The notes under the pieces are model-generated. The model worked only from the letters and a program-made list of their open reading frames with translations, made no database searches and was not told the origin of the DNA. Source: Sphingomonas sp. S-NIH.Pt15_0812 (lineage in GTDB: Bacteria > Pseudomonadota > Alphaproteobacteria > Sphingomonadales > Sphingomonadaceae). From it: a DNA stretch of 64,000 bases. The position numbers and the translations under genes were made by a program. Numbering within the stretch: position 1 is the first letter of the stretch; every line of letters begins with the position of its first letter. Below are positions 28,784 to 38,343 of this stretch, piece after piece. Location of the stretch: positions 1 to 64,000 of the forward strand of contig NZ_QLJH01000017.1 of NCBI RefSeq assembly GCF_003951315.1, read 5' to 3'.

Positions 28784-29671
28784 TTATGGCTGCGGCGTGA
28801 CCGCCTGCGCGGGACGCGCGGGCGGCAGCGGCACGAAGACGCGGCTGACGATCGCGAAATCGAGCCGGTCGGGCTGGGCGAGCGGGTGCGCCAGCACCGT
28901 GTCTATCCCGGCCCGCGCGACGCGGGCCACCGGGATGCCGGGAACATAGAGTCCGCCGGTGCCGGAGGTGACGAACAGCTCGCCCGCGCCGAAGCGGACA
29001 TTGGTGGTGTCGACCGAACGGATGTCGAGTGCGCCATCGCCACGCCCGACCGCCAGCGCCGGCATCCCGTCGCGGGTGCGCCGCACCGGCACGATGCTGG
29101 CCGCGTCGGACAGCAGCAGGACGCGCGCCGCGTTCGGGCCGGTCTCGACCACCCGGCCGACCAGTCCATCGGGACCGCGCACCGGCATGCCCGGCTGCAC
29201 GCCCGACAGGCGGCCGGCATCGAGCAGGGCGAAACGGCGGCCGCTGGAGGCCGTGGAACTGACCAGCCGTGCGGCGGTCACCACCTGTTCGTCGCGGTCG
29301 CGCAGGTCCAGCAACCGGCGGAGCCGACGATTGTCATAGGCGATGGTGCGCGCGCGCATCAGCAACGGACGGCTGACCGCCAGTTCGGCCTTCATCCGCT
29401 CATTTTCGGCATGGGCGAAAATCCAGCCGTTGATCGCCTCGGGTATGGTGGCCGCCGCCTCGCGGATCGACATCATCGCCGAGGAGGCGGGCACGGTGAC
29501 GGTCGCCACCCCCATGCGCAAGCCGGCGAACAGCGGCGGGTTGAACTGGCTGACGACCAGCAGCACCGCGCCCACGACCAGTCCGGCCACGGCAAGGACG
29601 TAGCCCATAAACTGGCCATATTGACGACGCCGTGAAAAACCAGTGCGGCGATCGCGAACGGGCGCCACCAT
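28784..29671 (-). CDS. mreC: MreC rod-shape protein
   Basis: A periplasmic scaffold of the elongasome (295 aa). It has one membrane anchor (about residues 21-43), a coiled-coil helix (about 75-118, ENERMKAELAV to RRLLDLRD), then the two beta-barrel domains with LLDAGRLSGVQPGMPVRGPD and GLVGRVVETGPNAARVLLLS. The C-terminus is Pro/Ala-rich. It follows mreB by 35 bases. Confidence 0.95.
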   Translation of the reverse strand: MVAPVRDRRTGFSRRRQYGQFMGYVLAVAGLVVGAVLLVVSQFNPPLFAGLRMGVATVTVPASSAMMSIREAAATIPEAINGWIFAHAENERMKAELAVSRPLLMRARTIAYDNRRLRRLLDLRDRDEQVVTAARLVSSTASSGRRFALLDAGRLSGVQPGMPVRGPDGLVGRVVETGPNAARVLLLSDAASIVPVRRTRDGMPALAVGRGDGALDIRSVDTTNVRFGAGELFVTSGTGGLYVPGIPVARVARAGIDTVLAHPLAQPDRLDFAIVSRVFVPLPPARPAQAVTPQP

Positions 29672-29706
29672 GCGCCGCTACTCCCCAGGCAGGTCGATCA
29701 GTCGGA

Positions 29707-30753
<1,047 letters not shown>

Positions 30754-30891
30754 TCAGGGTTCCAGGTGAAACACGGAGTCGGTCGGGGGGCGAACCATCC
30801 CGCGCCGCCCGTCGCGCCTTACCCAGAAGGTGCAGGTTCGTCACGTCGTGCGGGGTCGCGGGATGCCGTCGCTTGGGCTACAGCCTTGCGC

Positions 30892-32670
30892 GTGTCAATA
30901 CGCCGTCTCCCCTCGCATCTGGTCAATCGTATCGCCGCCGGTGAAGTGGTCGAAAGACCCGCCAGCGCGTTGAAGGAGCTTGTCGAGAACGCGCTTGATG
31001 CAGGGGCGAATCGTATCGCCGTCCGGCTGGGCGAGGGCGGCCTGTCGCGCATCGAGGTGGTCGATGACGGTGGCGGCATGGCCCCCGACGGCATGGCGCT
31101 GGCGCTGGAGCGGCACTGCACCTCCAAGCTGCCCGACGAGCGGATCGAGGCGGTCGAGACGCTGGGCTTCCGGGGCGAGGCGCTGCCTTCCATCGCCAGC
31201 GTCGCGCGGCTGACGCTGGAGAGCCGGCCGGTCGGCGCGGACGGCTGGCGGCGCGTGGTCGACAATGGCGAACTGGCGGAGGAGGGGCCGGCGGCGCTGC
31301 CGCCCGGCACGCGCGTGCTGGTCGAGCAACTGTTCGCGCGCGTGCCGGCGCGGCGCAAGTTCCTGCGCTCGTCGCGCGCCGAATATGCCGCCTGTCTGGA
31401 CGTGGTCCGGCGGCTGGCGATGGCGCGGCCGGAGGTCGGCTTCTCGGTCGAGCATGACGGCCGCCGCGTGCTGACGGTGGCCCCGGCCGAGGATCGCCCG
31501 ACCCGCGTCGCCGCGCTGACCGACCGGCAGCTCGCCGACAATGCGGTGACGATCGACTGGGTGCGCGAGGATCTGGTGCTGGGCGGCGTCGCCGGCCTGC
31601 CGACCTTCCACCGGGGCGTGGCGGACCATCAATATCTGTTCGTCAACGGCCGGCCGGTGCGCGACCGGCTGCTGATCGGCGCGATCCGCGGCGCCTATGC
31701 GGAGATGATGCCGCGCGACCGTCATGCCGTCGTCGCCCTGTTCCTCGACCTGCCGACCGATCAGGTCGACGTGAACGTCCACCCGGCCAAGACCGAGGTC
31801 CGGTTCCGCGATCCGGCGCTGGTGCGCGGCCTGATCGTGTCGGGCCTGCGTCGCGCGCTGGACGAAGCCGGCCATCGCAGCGTCCAGCGGCCCACCGAGG
31901 CGGCGCTGGGGCTGTGGCGACCCGAGTTTGTCCCGTCGCCGGCCGTCGCGGAACATGGCAGCTTCTTCGCGCCCGGTCCGGCGACTTCCCCGCCCGGCAT
32001 GTCAGGGGTGCGGGATCGCCCGTCCTATTTCGACGCGCCACCCCAGGCACGGGCCGAGCCCGCCTGGTCGCCGCCGCCGCAGACGGCGTCGCATCCGCTC
32101 GGCGTCGCGCGCGGCCAGATCGCCAAGACCTATGTCGTGGCGGAGGCGGAGGACGGGTTGGTGCTGGTCGACCAGCACGCGGCGCATGAACGGCTGGTGC
32201 TGGAGCGGATGCGCGCCGCGCTGGCGGGCGGCCGCATCGCCAGTCAGGCGCTGTTGCTGCCCGAGGTGGTCGAGCTGGAGGAGCCGGCCTGCGACCGGCT
32301 GGAGGCGCGGGTCGACGAACTGGCCGAGCTGGGGTTGGAGCTGGAACGGTTCGGCGCGCGCGCGATGCTGGTGCGGGCGACGCCAGCCCTGCTCGGCCAG
32401 TCCGACCCGGCCGGGCTGATCGCCGACCTGGCCGACGAACTCGCCGCCTATGACGAGGCGCTGTCGCTCCGCGAGCGGCTCGATCATGTGGCGGCGACCA
32501 TGGCCTGCCATGGATCGGTTCGCGCGGGGCGGTCGCTGTCGGTGGCGGAGATGAACGCGCTGCTCCGCGAAATGGAGGCGACTCCGCATAGCGGCCAGTG
32601 CAACCATGGCCGGCCGACCTGGGTGAAGCTGCAAATGGCCGATGTGGAGAAGCTGTTCGGGCGGAAGTGA
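30892..32670 (+). CDS. mutL: MutL DNA mismatch repair protein
   Basis: An ATPase that links mismatch recognition to strand removal (592 aa). The N-terminal GHKL ATPase motifs are EVVERPASALKELVENALDAG, DDGGGM and GFRGEALPSIASV. The C-terminal dimerisation domain has the endonuclease motif DQHAAHERLVLE, plus ACHGSVRAG and GQCNHGRPT. So this is the endonuclease type found in bacteria without MutH. The start is a GTG at 30892 (VSIRRLPSHLVNRIAAGEV), which matches the family N-terminus, though no clear ribosome site precedes it. Confidence 0.95.
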   Translation: MSIRRLPSHLVNRIAAGEVVERPASALKELVENALDAGANRIAVRLGEGGLSRIEVVDDGGGMAPDGMALALERHCTSKLPDERIEAVETLGFRGEALPSIASVARLTLESRPVGADGWRRVVDNGELAEEGPAALPPGTRVLVEQLFARVPARRKFLRSSRAEYAACLDVVRRLAMARPEVGFSVEHDGRRVLTVAPAEDRPTRVAALTDRQLADNAVTIDWVREDLVLGGVAGLPTFHRGVADHQYLFVNGRPVRDRLLIGAIRGAYAEMMPRDRHAVVALFLDLPTDQVDVNVHPAKTEVRFRDPALVRGLIVSGLRRALDEAGHRSVQRPTEAALGLWRPEFVPSPAVAEHGSFFAPGPATSPPGMSGVRDRPSYFDAPPQARAEPAWSPPPQTASHPLGVARGQIAKTYVVAEAEDGLVLVDQHAAHERLVLERMRAALAGGRIASQALLLPEVVELEEPACDRLEARVDELAELGLELERFGARAMLVRATPALLGQSDPAGLIADLADELAAYDEALSLRERLDHVAATMACHGSVRAGRSLSVAEMNALLREMEATPHSGQCNHGRPTWVKLQMADVEKLFGRK

Positions 32671-32777
32671 GCGCGCGCAGACTGCGGGCTTAGACGAAGG
32701 CGATCGGCATCAACGGGATTGTCACGTGCCGATCAAGGCTCTGGTGAGCCTGGAGCCGGATGACATTGACCCGGACA

Positions 32778-32855
32778 CGTCATTGCGAGCGCAGCGAAGC
32801 AAACCACGGCCGCATGCGTGAAACCATGGATTGCTTCGCTGCGCTCGCAATGACG
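32778..32855. repeat. REP-type palindrome with 25-bp arms
   Basis: A perfect 25-bp inverted repeat (32778-32802 with 32831-32855) and a 28-base spacer. The arm begins CGTCATTGCGAGCGCAGCGA, a widespread dispersed palindrome in alphaproteobacterial genomes. It would form a long hairpin downstream of mutL. Short reading frames across it (containing HCERSEA and DCFAALAMT) are well-known false genes made by this repeat. Confidence 0.85.
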
Positions 32856-33002
32856 GTTTGGTTCAACCCGATGTCATTCAGCTCTAGCCGCATGATCGTC
32901 GCGGAAGCGGGACGGCGGCGCGGCCGCGTTCAGCAACGGGCAACCTTTGCTGCGATCGGCGCGTTCATGGCTCCAAGTTTCTGATATCGCACGGACATTG
33001 CC

Positions 33003-33080
33003 ATGAAGATGATCATGCCCCTGGTTCTTGCCCTGATCCCGCTAGCGGCGGTTATCAGCGCCTGCGTATCCTGCCCCTGA
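33003..33080 (+). CDS. possible 25-residue lipopeptide
   Basis: A small frame starting MKMIMPLVLALIP, with a hydrophobic stretch and a lipobox-like ending LAAVISAC, then only five residues to the stop. It resembles entericidin-type small lipoproteins in outline. The ribosome site is weak and no neighbour supports it, so it could be chance or a relic. Confidence 0.35.
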   Translation: MKMIMPLVLALIPLAAVISACVSCP

Positions 33081-33103
33081 TCGAGCAGCGATCCCCAGAT
33101 ACG

Positions 33104-33140
33104 AAAAAGGCCGCCCGGATATGTTCCGGGCGGCCTTTTT
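33104..33140. terminator. bidirectional terminator after rplI
   Basis: A 16-bp perfect stem (33104-33119 with 33125-33140) with a 5-base loop. It is AAAAA on one side and TTTTT on the other, so it works in both directions. It closes the rpsF-rpsR-rplI transcript on the minus strand. Confidence 0.93.
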
Positions 33141-33165
33141 CCTGGCCGAAGCGGCGCGGAGGGGA

Positions 33166-33753
33166 TCAGCCCTCGGCCTGCTCCGACTGGACCTCGGCGG
33201 TCGCGCCCGGCTCGGCGTTCGGATCGTAATCCTCGGTGAAGCCGGCCTCGTCACGCTCGAACATCGACGACATGACGTCGACGCCCTGCGCCTGCATCTC
33301 GGCCTCTTCGGGCGAGCGGGCGACGTTGACCTTGACGGCCACCGACACCTCGGGGTGCAGCGCGACGCGCACTTCGTACAGGCCGATCGCCTTGATCGGC
33401 TTGTCGAGCACGACCTGGCTCTTGGTGACCTTGTGGCCGTCCGCGTTCAGCGACTCGACCAGATCGCGCACCGCGACCGAACCGTAGAGCTGACCGGTGT
33501 TCGAGGCCTGGCGGATCAGCGTGATCTGCGCGTCCTTGAACGAGCCGGCGTCCTTCTCGGCCTCGCCGCGACGGGCGGCGTTGTCGGATTCGATGCGAGC
33601 GCGGTTGGCCTCGAAGACCTTGCGGTTGGCTTCGTTGGCGCGCAGCGCCTTCTTGCGCGGCAGCAGGAAGTTACGGGCGAAGCCGTCCTTGACCTTGACC
33701 ACGTCGCCGATGGCGCCGAGCTTCTCGACGCGTTCCAGCAGAATAACGTCCAT
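33166..33753 (-). CDS. rplI: 50S ribosomal protein L9
   Basis: A large-subunit protein with two domains joined by a long helix (195 aa). The N-terminal signature is MDVILLERVEKLGAIGDVVK, then GFARNFLLPRKKALRA. The C-terminal domain is followed by an extra 40-residue acidic tail (after VNVARSPEEAEMQ), making it longer than the usual 150 aa; such tails occur in sphingomonads. It is last of the operon. Confidence 0.97.
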   Translation of the reverse strand: MDVILLERVEKLGAIGDVVKVKDGFARNFLLPRKKALRANEANRKVFEANRARIESDNAARRGEAEKDAGSFKDAQITLIRQASNTGQLYGSVAVRDLVESLNADGHKVTKSQVVLDKPIKAIGLYEVRVALHPEVSVAVKVNVARSPEEAEMQAQGVDVMSSMFERDEAGFTEDYDPNAEPGATAEVQSEQAEG

Positions 33754-33765
33754 GTGGCGGACTCC

Positions 33766-33990
33766 TTACTTCACGACGTAGGGCAGGAGGCCCAGATGAC
33801 GCGCGCGCTTGATCGCCTGGGCGAGTTCGCGCTGCTTCTTGGCGCTCACCGAGGTGATGCGCGACGGAACGATCTTGCCACGCTCGGACACGAAGCCCTG
33901 AAGCAGACGGACGTCCTTATAGTCGATCCGCGGCGCGTCCTTCGCGGAGAAGGGGCAGCTCTTGCGGCGACGGAAAAACGGGCGAGCCAT
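33766..33990 (-). CDS. rpsR: 30S ribosomal protein S18
   Basis: A small-subunit protein of 74 aa binding next to S6. It contains [20 protein letters not shown] and [20 protein letters not shown], both highly typical. The start codon shares one base with the rpsF stop (TAATG), so translation is coupled. Confidence 0.98.
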   Translation of the reverse strand: MARPFFRRRKSCPFSAKDAPRIDYKDVRLLQGFVSERGKIVPSRITSVSAKKQRELAQAIKRARHLGLLPYVVK

Positions 33991-34391
33991 TATGCGGCCT
34001 CCTCTTCACGGTCACGACGGGGGCGATCGCCACGATCACCACGCTCGGCGCGGCGCTCACGATCGCGCTCCTGCTTGCGCATCATCACCGACGGACCCTG
34101 CTCCGCCTCGTCGACCTTGACGGTCATGTAGCGGATGATGTCCTCGTTGATCTGGGTCTGGCGCTCCAGCTCGGCCACGACATGGCCGGGGGCGTCGATC
34201 TCGAGCATCACGTAATGCGCCTTGCGGTTCTTGGCGATGCGATACGCCAGGCTGCGCAGGCCCCAGGTCTCGGTCTTGGTGACCTTGCCCTGATTGTCCT
34301 CGATGATCTTGGTGGCGGTTTCCGCCAGCGCGTCCACTTGCGCCTGTGCCAGGTCCTGGCGCGCAAGGAACACGTGCTCGTACAGAGCCAT
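33990..34391 (-). CDS. rpsF: 30S ribosomal protein S6
   Basis: A small-subunit protein (133 aa) that pairs with S18. It has the start [14 protein letters not shown], then [20 protein letters not shown] and a charged Arg/Glu/Asp C-terminal tail. The ATG at 34391 has a GGAAG site. The first gene of the operon is divergent from fabD; the 196 bases between the two starts should carry both promoters. Confidence 0.97.
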   Translation of the reverse strand: MALYEHVFLARQDLAQAQVDALAETATKIIEDNQGKVTKTETWGLRSLAYRIAKNRKAHYVMLEIDAPGHVVAELERQTQINEDIIRYMTVKVDEAEQGPSVMMRKQERDRERRAERGDRGDRPRRDREEEAA

Positions 34392-34587
34392 GTCACTTCC
34401 TTCGTTGGCCGATCGTTGACGCCGCCCCATGCGGACGCCCCTCCGGCTGTCTTCCAATGCGTATTCGGGCAGCAAGGCCGCGCCTTCCGCCTGAAGCATC
34501 CGGGCCTATGGCCGAAACGCAGGCGCTTGTCGAGAGGGTCCGGCTCGCCTAACCCCCCGCGCCTTGCGATCAGCATAAGAGGTTACG

Positions 34588-35547
34588 ATGCGCGCGTTCA
34601 TCTTTCCCGGTCAGGGTAGCCAGTCGGTCGGCATGGGCCAGGCGCTCCGCGATGCCAGCCCCGCCGCGCGCGAGGTGTTCGGCGAGGTGGACGAGGCGCT
34701 GGGCCAGCATCTCTTCCGCCTGATGGCCGAGGGGCCGGCGGACGAACTGATGCTGACCGAGAATGCCCAGCCCGCGATCATGGCCAACGCCATCGCCACG
34801 CTGCGCGTCCTCCAGAAGGAAGGCAATGTCCGCCTGGCCGACAAGGCGGCCTATGTCGCCGGCCATTCGCTGGGCGAATATAGCGCCTTGTGCGCGGCCG
34901 AGGCGTTCGACCTCGCCACGACCTCCAGGCTGCTTAAGCGGCGCGGGCAGGCGATGCAGGCGGCGGTGCCGGTGGGCGAGGGGGCGATGGCGGCGCTGCT
35001 CGGCGCGGACCTGGACAAGGCGCGCACCATCGCCGGCGCGGCGGTCGATTCGATCCTGGCGGAGGGCGGGCCGACCTATGTCTGCACCGTCGCCAACGAC
35101 AACGACCCCTCGCAGGTCGTGATCTCCGGGCATAGCCCCGCGATCGAGCGCGCGGTGGCTCTGGCCAAGGAACTAGGCGCGAAGCGGGGCGTGCTGCTGC
35201 CCGTCTCGGCCCCGTTCCACTGCCCGCTGATGCAGCCCGCCGCCGATGCGATGGACGCCGCGCTGGCCGATGCGCGCATCGCCGCGCCGCTGGTGCCGGT
35301 CTTCGCCAATGTCGACGCCGCCGCGATCGGCAATCCGGGCCAGATCCGCGTCGCCCTGGTCGAGCAGGTGACCGGCATGGTCCGCTGGCGCGAATCGGTG
35401 CTGGCGATGGTCGAGGCGGGCGTGACCGAGTTCGTCGAATTCGGCGGCAAGGTGCTGGCCCCCATGGTCAAGCGCATCGCGCCGGACGCGAATGCGGTCA
35501 GCGTGGTGACGATGGACGATATCGAGGGCCTGCTGAAGACGCTGTGA
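34588..35547 (+). CDS. fabD: malonyl-CoA:ACP transacylase
   Basis: Moves malonyl from CoA to acyl carrier protein, the entry step of fatty acid synthesis (319 aa). The N-terminal FPGQGSQSVGMG is typical. The nucleophile Ser94 lies in GHSLGEYSA, and the catalytic His in SAPFHCPLM. It opens the fabD-fabG-acpP-fabF-mltG cluster. A gene relic now separates it from fabG, which may disturb coupling. Confidence 0.97.
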   Translation: MRAFIFPGQGSQSVGMGQALRDASPAAREVFGEVDEALGQHLFRLMAEGPADELMLTENAQPAIMANAIATLRVLQKEGNVRLADKAAYVAGHSLGEYSALCAAEAFDLATTSRLLKRRGQAMQAAVPVGEGAMAALLGADLDKARTIAGAAVDSILAEGGPTYVCTVANDNDPSQVVISGHSPAIERAVALAKELGAKRGVLLPVSAPFHCPLMQPAADAMDAALADARIAAPLVPVFANVDAAAIGNPGQIRVALVEQVTGMVRWRESVLAMVEAGVTEFVEFGGKVLAPMVKRIAPDANAVSVVTMDDIEGLLKTL

Positions 35548-35566
35548 TGCTGCGCGCGGAGGGAAG

Positions 35567-35835
35567 ATGAAGGACATCGACGCCGTCCATGGTGACGTTC
35601 CGGATCTTTCCTCACCTGTCCACCGGCAGCCAGGATCGGGGAGCAGACGTCCATCGAGAAGCCGTTGCCTGCGCATGGCGAGCAGCGTCTGGCCTAATTT
35701 GCGGCGTATCGAGCAGCTTGTCGGGCTGCTCATCAATTTCGGGGCGAGACCTTGAAGGAAGGTGTGCGACATGTCGTCGATGACCCTTGTTCTTCCGCGT
35801 CTCCGCGCCGCTGCGTGAATCTTATGAGGGAATAA
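35567..35835 (+). pseudogene. relic of a GxxExxY-family gene
   Basis: The stretch between fabD and fabG has the remains of a GxxExxY protein (PD-(D/E)XK-like fold, function unknown). From ATG 35567 the frame reads MKDIDAVHGDVPDLSSPVHR and then QPGSG (usual form: DLSLKVHRELGPG). The central part with the GxxExxY motif is deleted. Then IEKPLPAHGEQRLA runs into a stop, continues in a second frame as LRRIEQLVGLLINFGARP, and a third frame gives LKEGVRHVVDDP and the end before the TAA at 35833-35835. At least two frameshifts and an internal deletion make it non-functional. Confidence 0.75.
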
Positions 35836-35839
35836 TTCC

Positions 35840-36577
35840 ATGTTCGACCTGACAGGCATGACCGCGCTGGTGACCGGCGCTTCGGGGGGGATCGGCTCGG
35901 CGATCGCGCGGGGGCTGGCGGCGCAGGGCGCGCGGCTCGCCGTGTCGGGGTCGAATGCCGACAAGCTGGAGGCGTTCCGCGCCTCGCTCGGCGGCGATCA
36001 TGTCGCCTTGCCCTGCGACCTGTCGGACGGGGCCGCGGTCGACGCGCTGGTGCCGCAGGCGGTGGCAGCGCTCGGCAAGCTCGACATCCTGGTCAACAAT
36101 GCCGGCGTCACCCGCGACAACCTCGCGATGCGGATGAAAGACGAGGAGTGGGACCAGGTGATCCGCGTCAACCTGGAGGCCGCGTTCCGCCTGATCCGCG
36201 CCGCCGCCAAGCCGATGATGAAGGCGCGCTTCGGTCGCGTCGTCTCGATCACCTCGGTCGTCGGGCAGACCGGCAATCCCGGTCAGGCCAATTATGCGGC
36301 GTCCAAGGCCGGGCTGGTCGGCATGTCCAAGGCGCTGGCGCAGGAACTGGCCAGCCGCAACATCACCGTCAATTGCGTCGCCCCCGGCTTCATCCGCTCG
36401 GCGATGACGGATATCCTGCCCGAGGCGCAGAAGGCGGCGCTCACCCAGCGCATTCCCGCCGGCGACCTAGGCACGGGTGACGACATCGCCGCCGCCGTCG
36501 TCTATCTCGCCAGCCGCGAGGCCGGATATGTCACCGGCCAGACCATCCATGTGAATGGCGGCATGGCGATGGTCTGA
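35840..36577 (+). CDS. fabG: 3-oxoacyl-ACP reductase
   Basis: An NADPH-dependent short-chain reductase of fatty acid elongation (245 aa). The cofactor motif is TGASGGIGSAIA. NNAGVTRDNLAMRMKDEEWD is the FabG signature. The catalytic Tyr152 and Lys156 lie in NYAASKAG. The ending YVTGQTIHVNGGMAMV is typical. It starts five bases after the GxxExxY relic ends, so its ribosome site (GAGGGAATAATTCC before ATG) lies inside the relic's last codons. Confidence 0.97.
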   Translation: MFDLTGMTALVTGASGGIGSAIARGLAAQGARLAVSGSNADKLEAFRASLGGDHVALPCDLSDGAAVDALVPQAVAALGKLDILVNNAGVTRDNLAMRMKDEEWDQVIRVNLEAAFRLIRAAAKPMMKARFGRVVSITSVVGQTGNPGQANYAASKAGLVGMSKALAQELASRNITVNCVAPGFIRSAMTDILPEAQKAALTQRIPAGDLGTGDDIAAAVVYLASREAGYVTGQTIHVNGGMAMV

Positions 36578-36693
36578 TCCGGCCCGTGGCGTGAACCGAG
36601 TGGAATGCACGGTGGACGGGGCCTTGCCACGGCTCCCCCTGCGTTCTACGTGCGTTCAGGAATTGATAACCCCGTAAGTGAAGAGGGAATACC

Positions 36694-36930
36694 ATGAGCG
36701 AGACCGCCGACCGCGTGAAGAAGATCGTCGTCGAGCATCTCGGCGTCGAAGCCGACAAGGTGACCGAGCAGGCGAGCTTCATCGACGATCTCGGCGCCGA
36801 CAGCCTCGACATCGTCGAGCTCGTCATGGCGTTCGAGGAAGAGTTCGGCGTCGAGATCCCGGACGATGCCGCCGAGAAGATCACGACCGTGCAGGACGCG
36901 ATCACCTATATCGACGAGCACAAGTCCTAA
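36694..36930 (+). CDS. acpP: acyl carrier protein
   Basis: The carrier of growing fatty acyl chains (78 aa). The phosphopantetheine site is Ser37 in [19 protein letters not shown]. The strong negative charge is typical. A good ribosome site (GAGGGA) precedes the ATG. About 115 bases separate it from fabG, so it may have its own promoter, which fits its very high expression in most bacteria. Confidence 0.98.
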   Translation: MSETADRVKKIVVEHLGVEADKVTEQASFIDDLGADSLDIVELVMAFEEEFGVEIPDDAAEKITTVQDAITYIDEHKS

Positions 36931-36960
36931 TCGGACACGCCTTTTCCGGCCGGAATTGAG

Positions 36961-36999
36961 CGGCTCCCCGCACCGGGCTAAGGAGCGGGGAGCCGTTTT
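36961..36999 (+). terminator. hairpin with T-run after acpP
   Basis: A 10-bp GC-rich stem (36961-36970 with 36986-36995) with a 15-base loop, followed by TTTT. It sits between acpP and fabF and probably ends most acpP transcripts, letting a fraction read into fabF. Confidence 0.8.
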
Positions 37000-37046
37000 C
37001 GTCACTAGGTGCCGGAAACATCGGGATCAGCAGTGTGGAGAGTGGG

Positions 37047-38306
37047 ATGCGGCGTGTCGTCGTAACCGGATTGGGCCTTGTGACGCCGCTGGGCGGCGAT
37101 GTCGAAACGACCTGGGCCAATATCATCGCGGGCAAGTCGGGCGCGGGCCCGATCACGATCTTCGATGCATCGAACCAGAAATGCCGCATCGCCTGCGAGG
37201 TGAAGCCGGCCGACCATCCCTACGGCTTCGATCCAAACAAGCGCGTCGACCACAAGGTGCAGCGCCAGGTCGATCCGTTCATCGTCTATGGCATCGACGC
37301 CGCCGGACAGGCGCTGGAGGATGCCGGCCTGCTGGAAATGACCGAGGCGGAGCGGTTCCGCGCCGGCTGTTCGATCGGCTCGGGCATCGGCGGCCTGCCG
37401 GGCATCGCCAGCGAATCGCTGATCTGCGAGAACAAGGGACCGACCCGCGTCTCGCCGCATTTCGTGCATGGCCGGCTCATCAACCTGATCTCGGGCCAGG
37501 TTTCGATCAAATACGGGCTGATGGGGCCGAACCACGCGGTCGTCACCGCCTGTTCGACCGGCGCGCATTCGATCGGCGACGCCGCGCGGATGATCGCGAT
37601 GGACGATGCCGACGTCATGCTGGCCGGTGGCGCGGAAAGCGCGATCTGCCCGCTCGGCATCGCCGGCTTCGCCCAGGCGCGGGCGCTGTCGATGGGCTTC
37701 AACGACGCGCCGGAAAAGGCGAGCCGTCCCTATGACGTCGATCGCGACGGTTTCGTGATGGGCGAGGGCGCGGGCGTCGTCGTGCTGGAGGAATATGAGC
37801 GGGCCAAGGCGCGCGGCGCCAAGATCTATGCCGAGGTGATCGGCTATGGCCTGTCGGGCGACGCCTATCACGTCACCGCGCCGCATCCCGAGGGCTCGGG
37901 CGCGTTCCGGTCGATGGAAATGGCGATGCGCAAGAGCGGCCTGGCGCTGTCGGACATCGATTACATCAATGCCCACGGCACCTCGACCCCGCTCGGCGAC
38001 GAGCTGGAGCTGGGCGCGGTGCGGCGGCTGTTCGGCGATGCGATCGGCACGCTGTCCATGTCGTCGACCAAGTCGGCGATCGGGCATCTGCTGGGGGGTG
38101 CGGGCGCGGTCGAGTCGATCTTCTGCATCCTGGCGATGCGCGACCAGATCGTGCCGCCGACGCTCAACCTCGACAATCCGAGCGAGGGCTGCGCCGGCGT
38201 CGACCTGGTGCCGCATGTCGCCAAGAAGCGGTCGGTGAAGGCGGTGCTGAACAATTCGTTCGGCTTCGGCGGCACCAATGCGTCGCTGGTGATGCGCGCG
38301 CTCTGA
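37047..38306 (+). CDS. fabF: beta-ketoacyl-ACP synthase II
   Basis: A condensing enzyme of fatty acid elongation (419 aa). The nucleophile Cys169 lies in TACSTGAHS. The catalytic histidines are in NAHGTSTPLGD and SAIGHLLGGAGA. The ending NSFGFGGTNASLV is typical. The ATG at 37047 has GGAGAGTGGG upstream; a GTG at 37035 would add four residues. Confidence 0.97.
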   Translation: MRRVVVTGLGLVTPLGGDVETTWANIIAGKSGAGPITIFDASNQKCRIACEVKPADHPYGFDPNKRVDHKVQRQVDPFIVYGIDAAGQALEDAGLLEMTEAERFRAGCSIGSGIGGLPGIASESLICENKGPTRVSPHFVHGRLINLISGQVSIKYGLMGPNHAVVTACSTGAHSIGDAARMIAMDDADVMLAGGAESAICPLGIAGFAQARALSMGFNDAPEKASRPYDVDRDGFVMGEGAGVVVLEEYERAKARGAKIYAEVIGYGLSGDAYHVTAPHPEGSGAFRSMEMAMRKSGLALSDIDYINAHGTSTPLGDELELGAVRRLFGDAIGTLSMSSTKSAIGHLLGGAGAVESIFCILAMRDQIVPPTLNLDNPSEGCAGVDLVPHVAKKRSVKAVLNNSFGFGGTNASLVMRAL

Positions 38307-38343
38307 ACGGCCGGGCGGCGGACAAGGGGCCCTGGGGGAAGTG

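Noticed and set aside
32760-32984. 74-residue frame with HCERSEA and DCFAALAMT
   Set aside because: Arises from reading through the REP palindrome, a known source of false genes.
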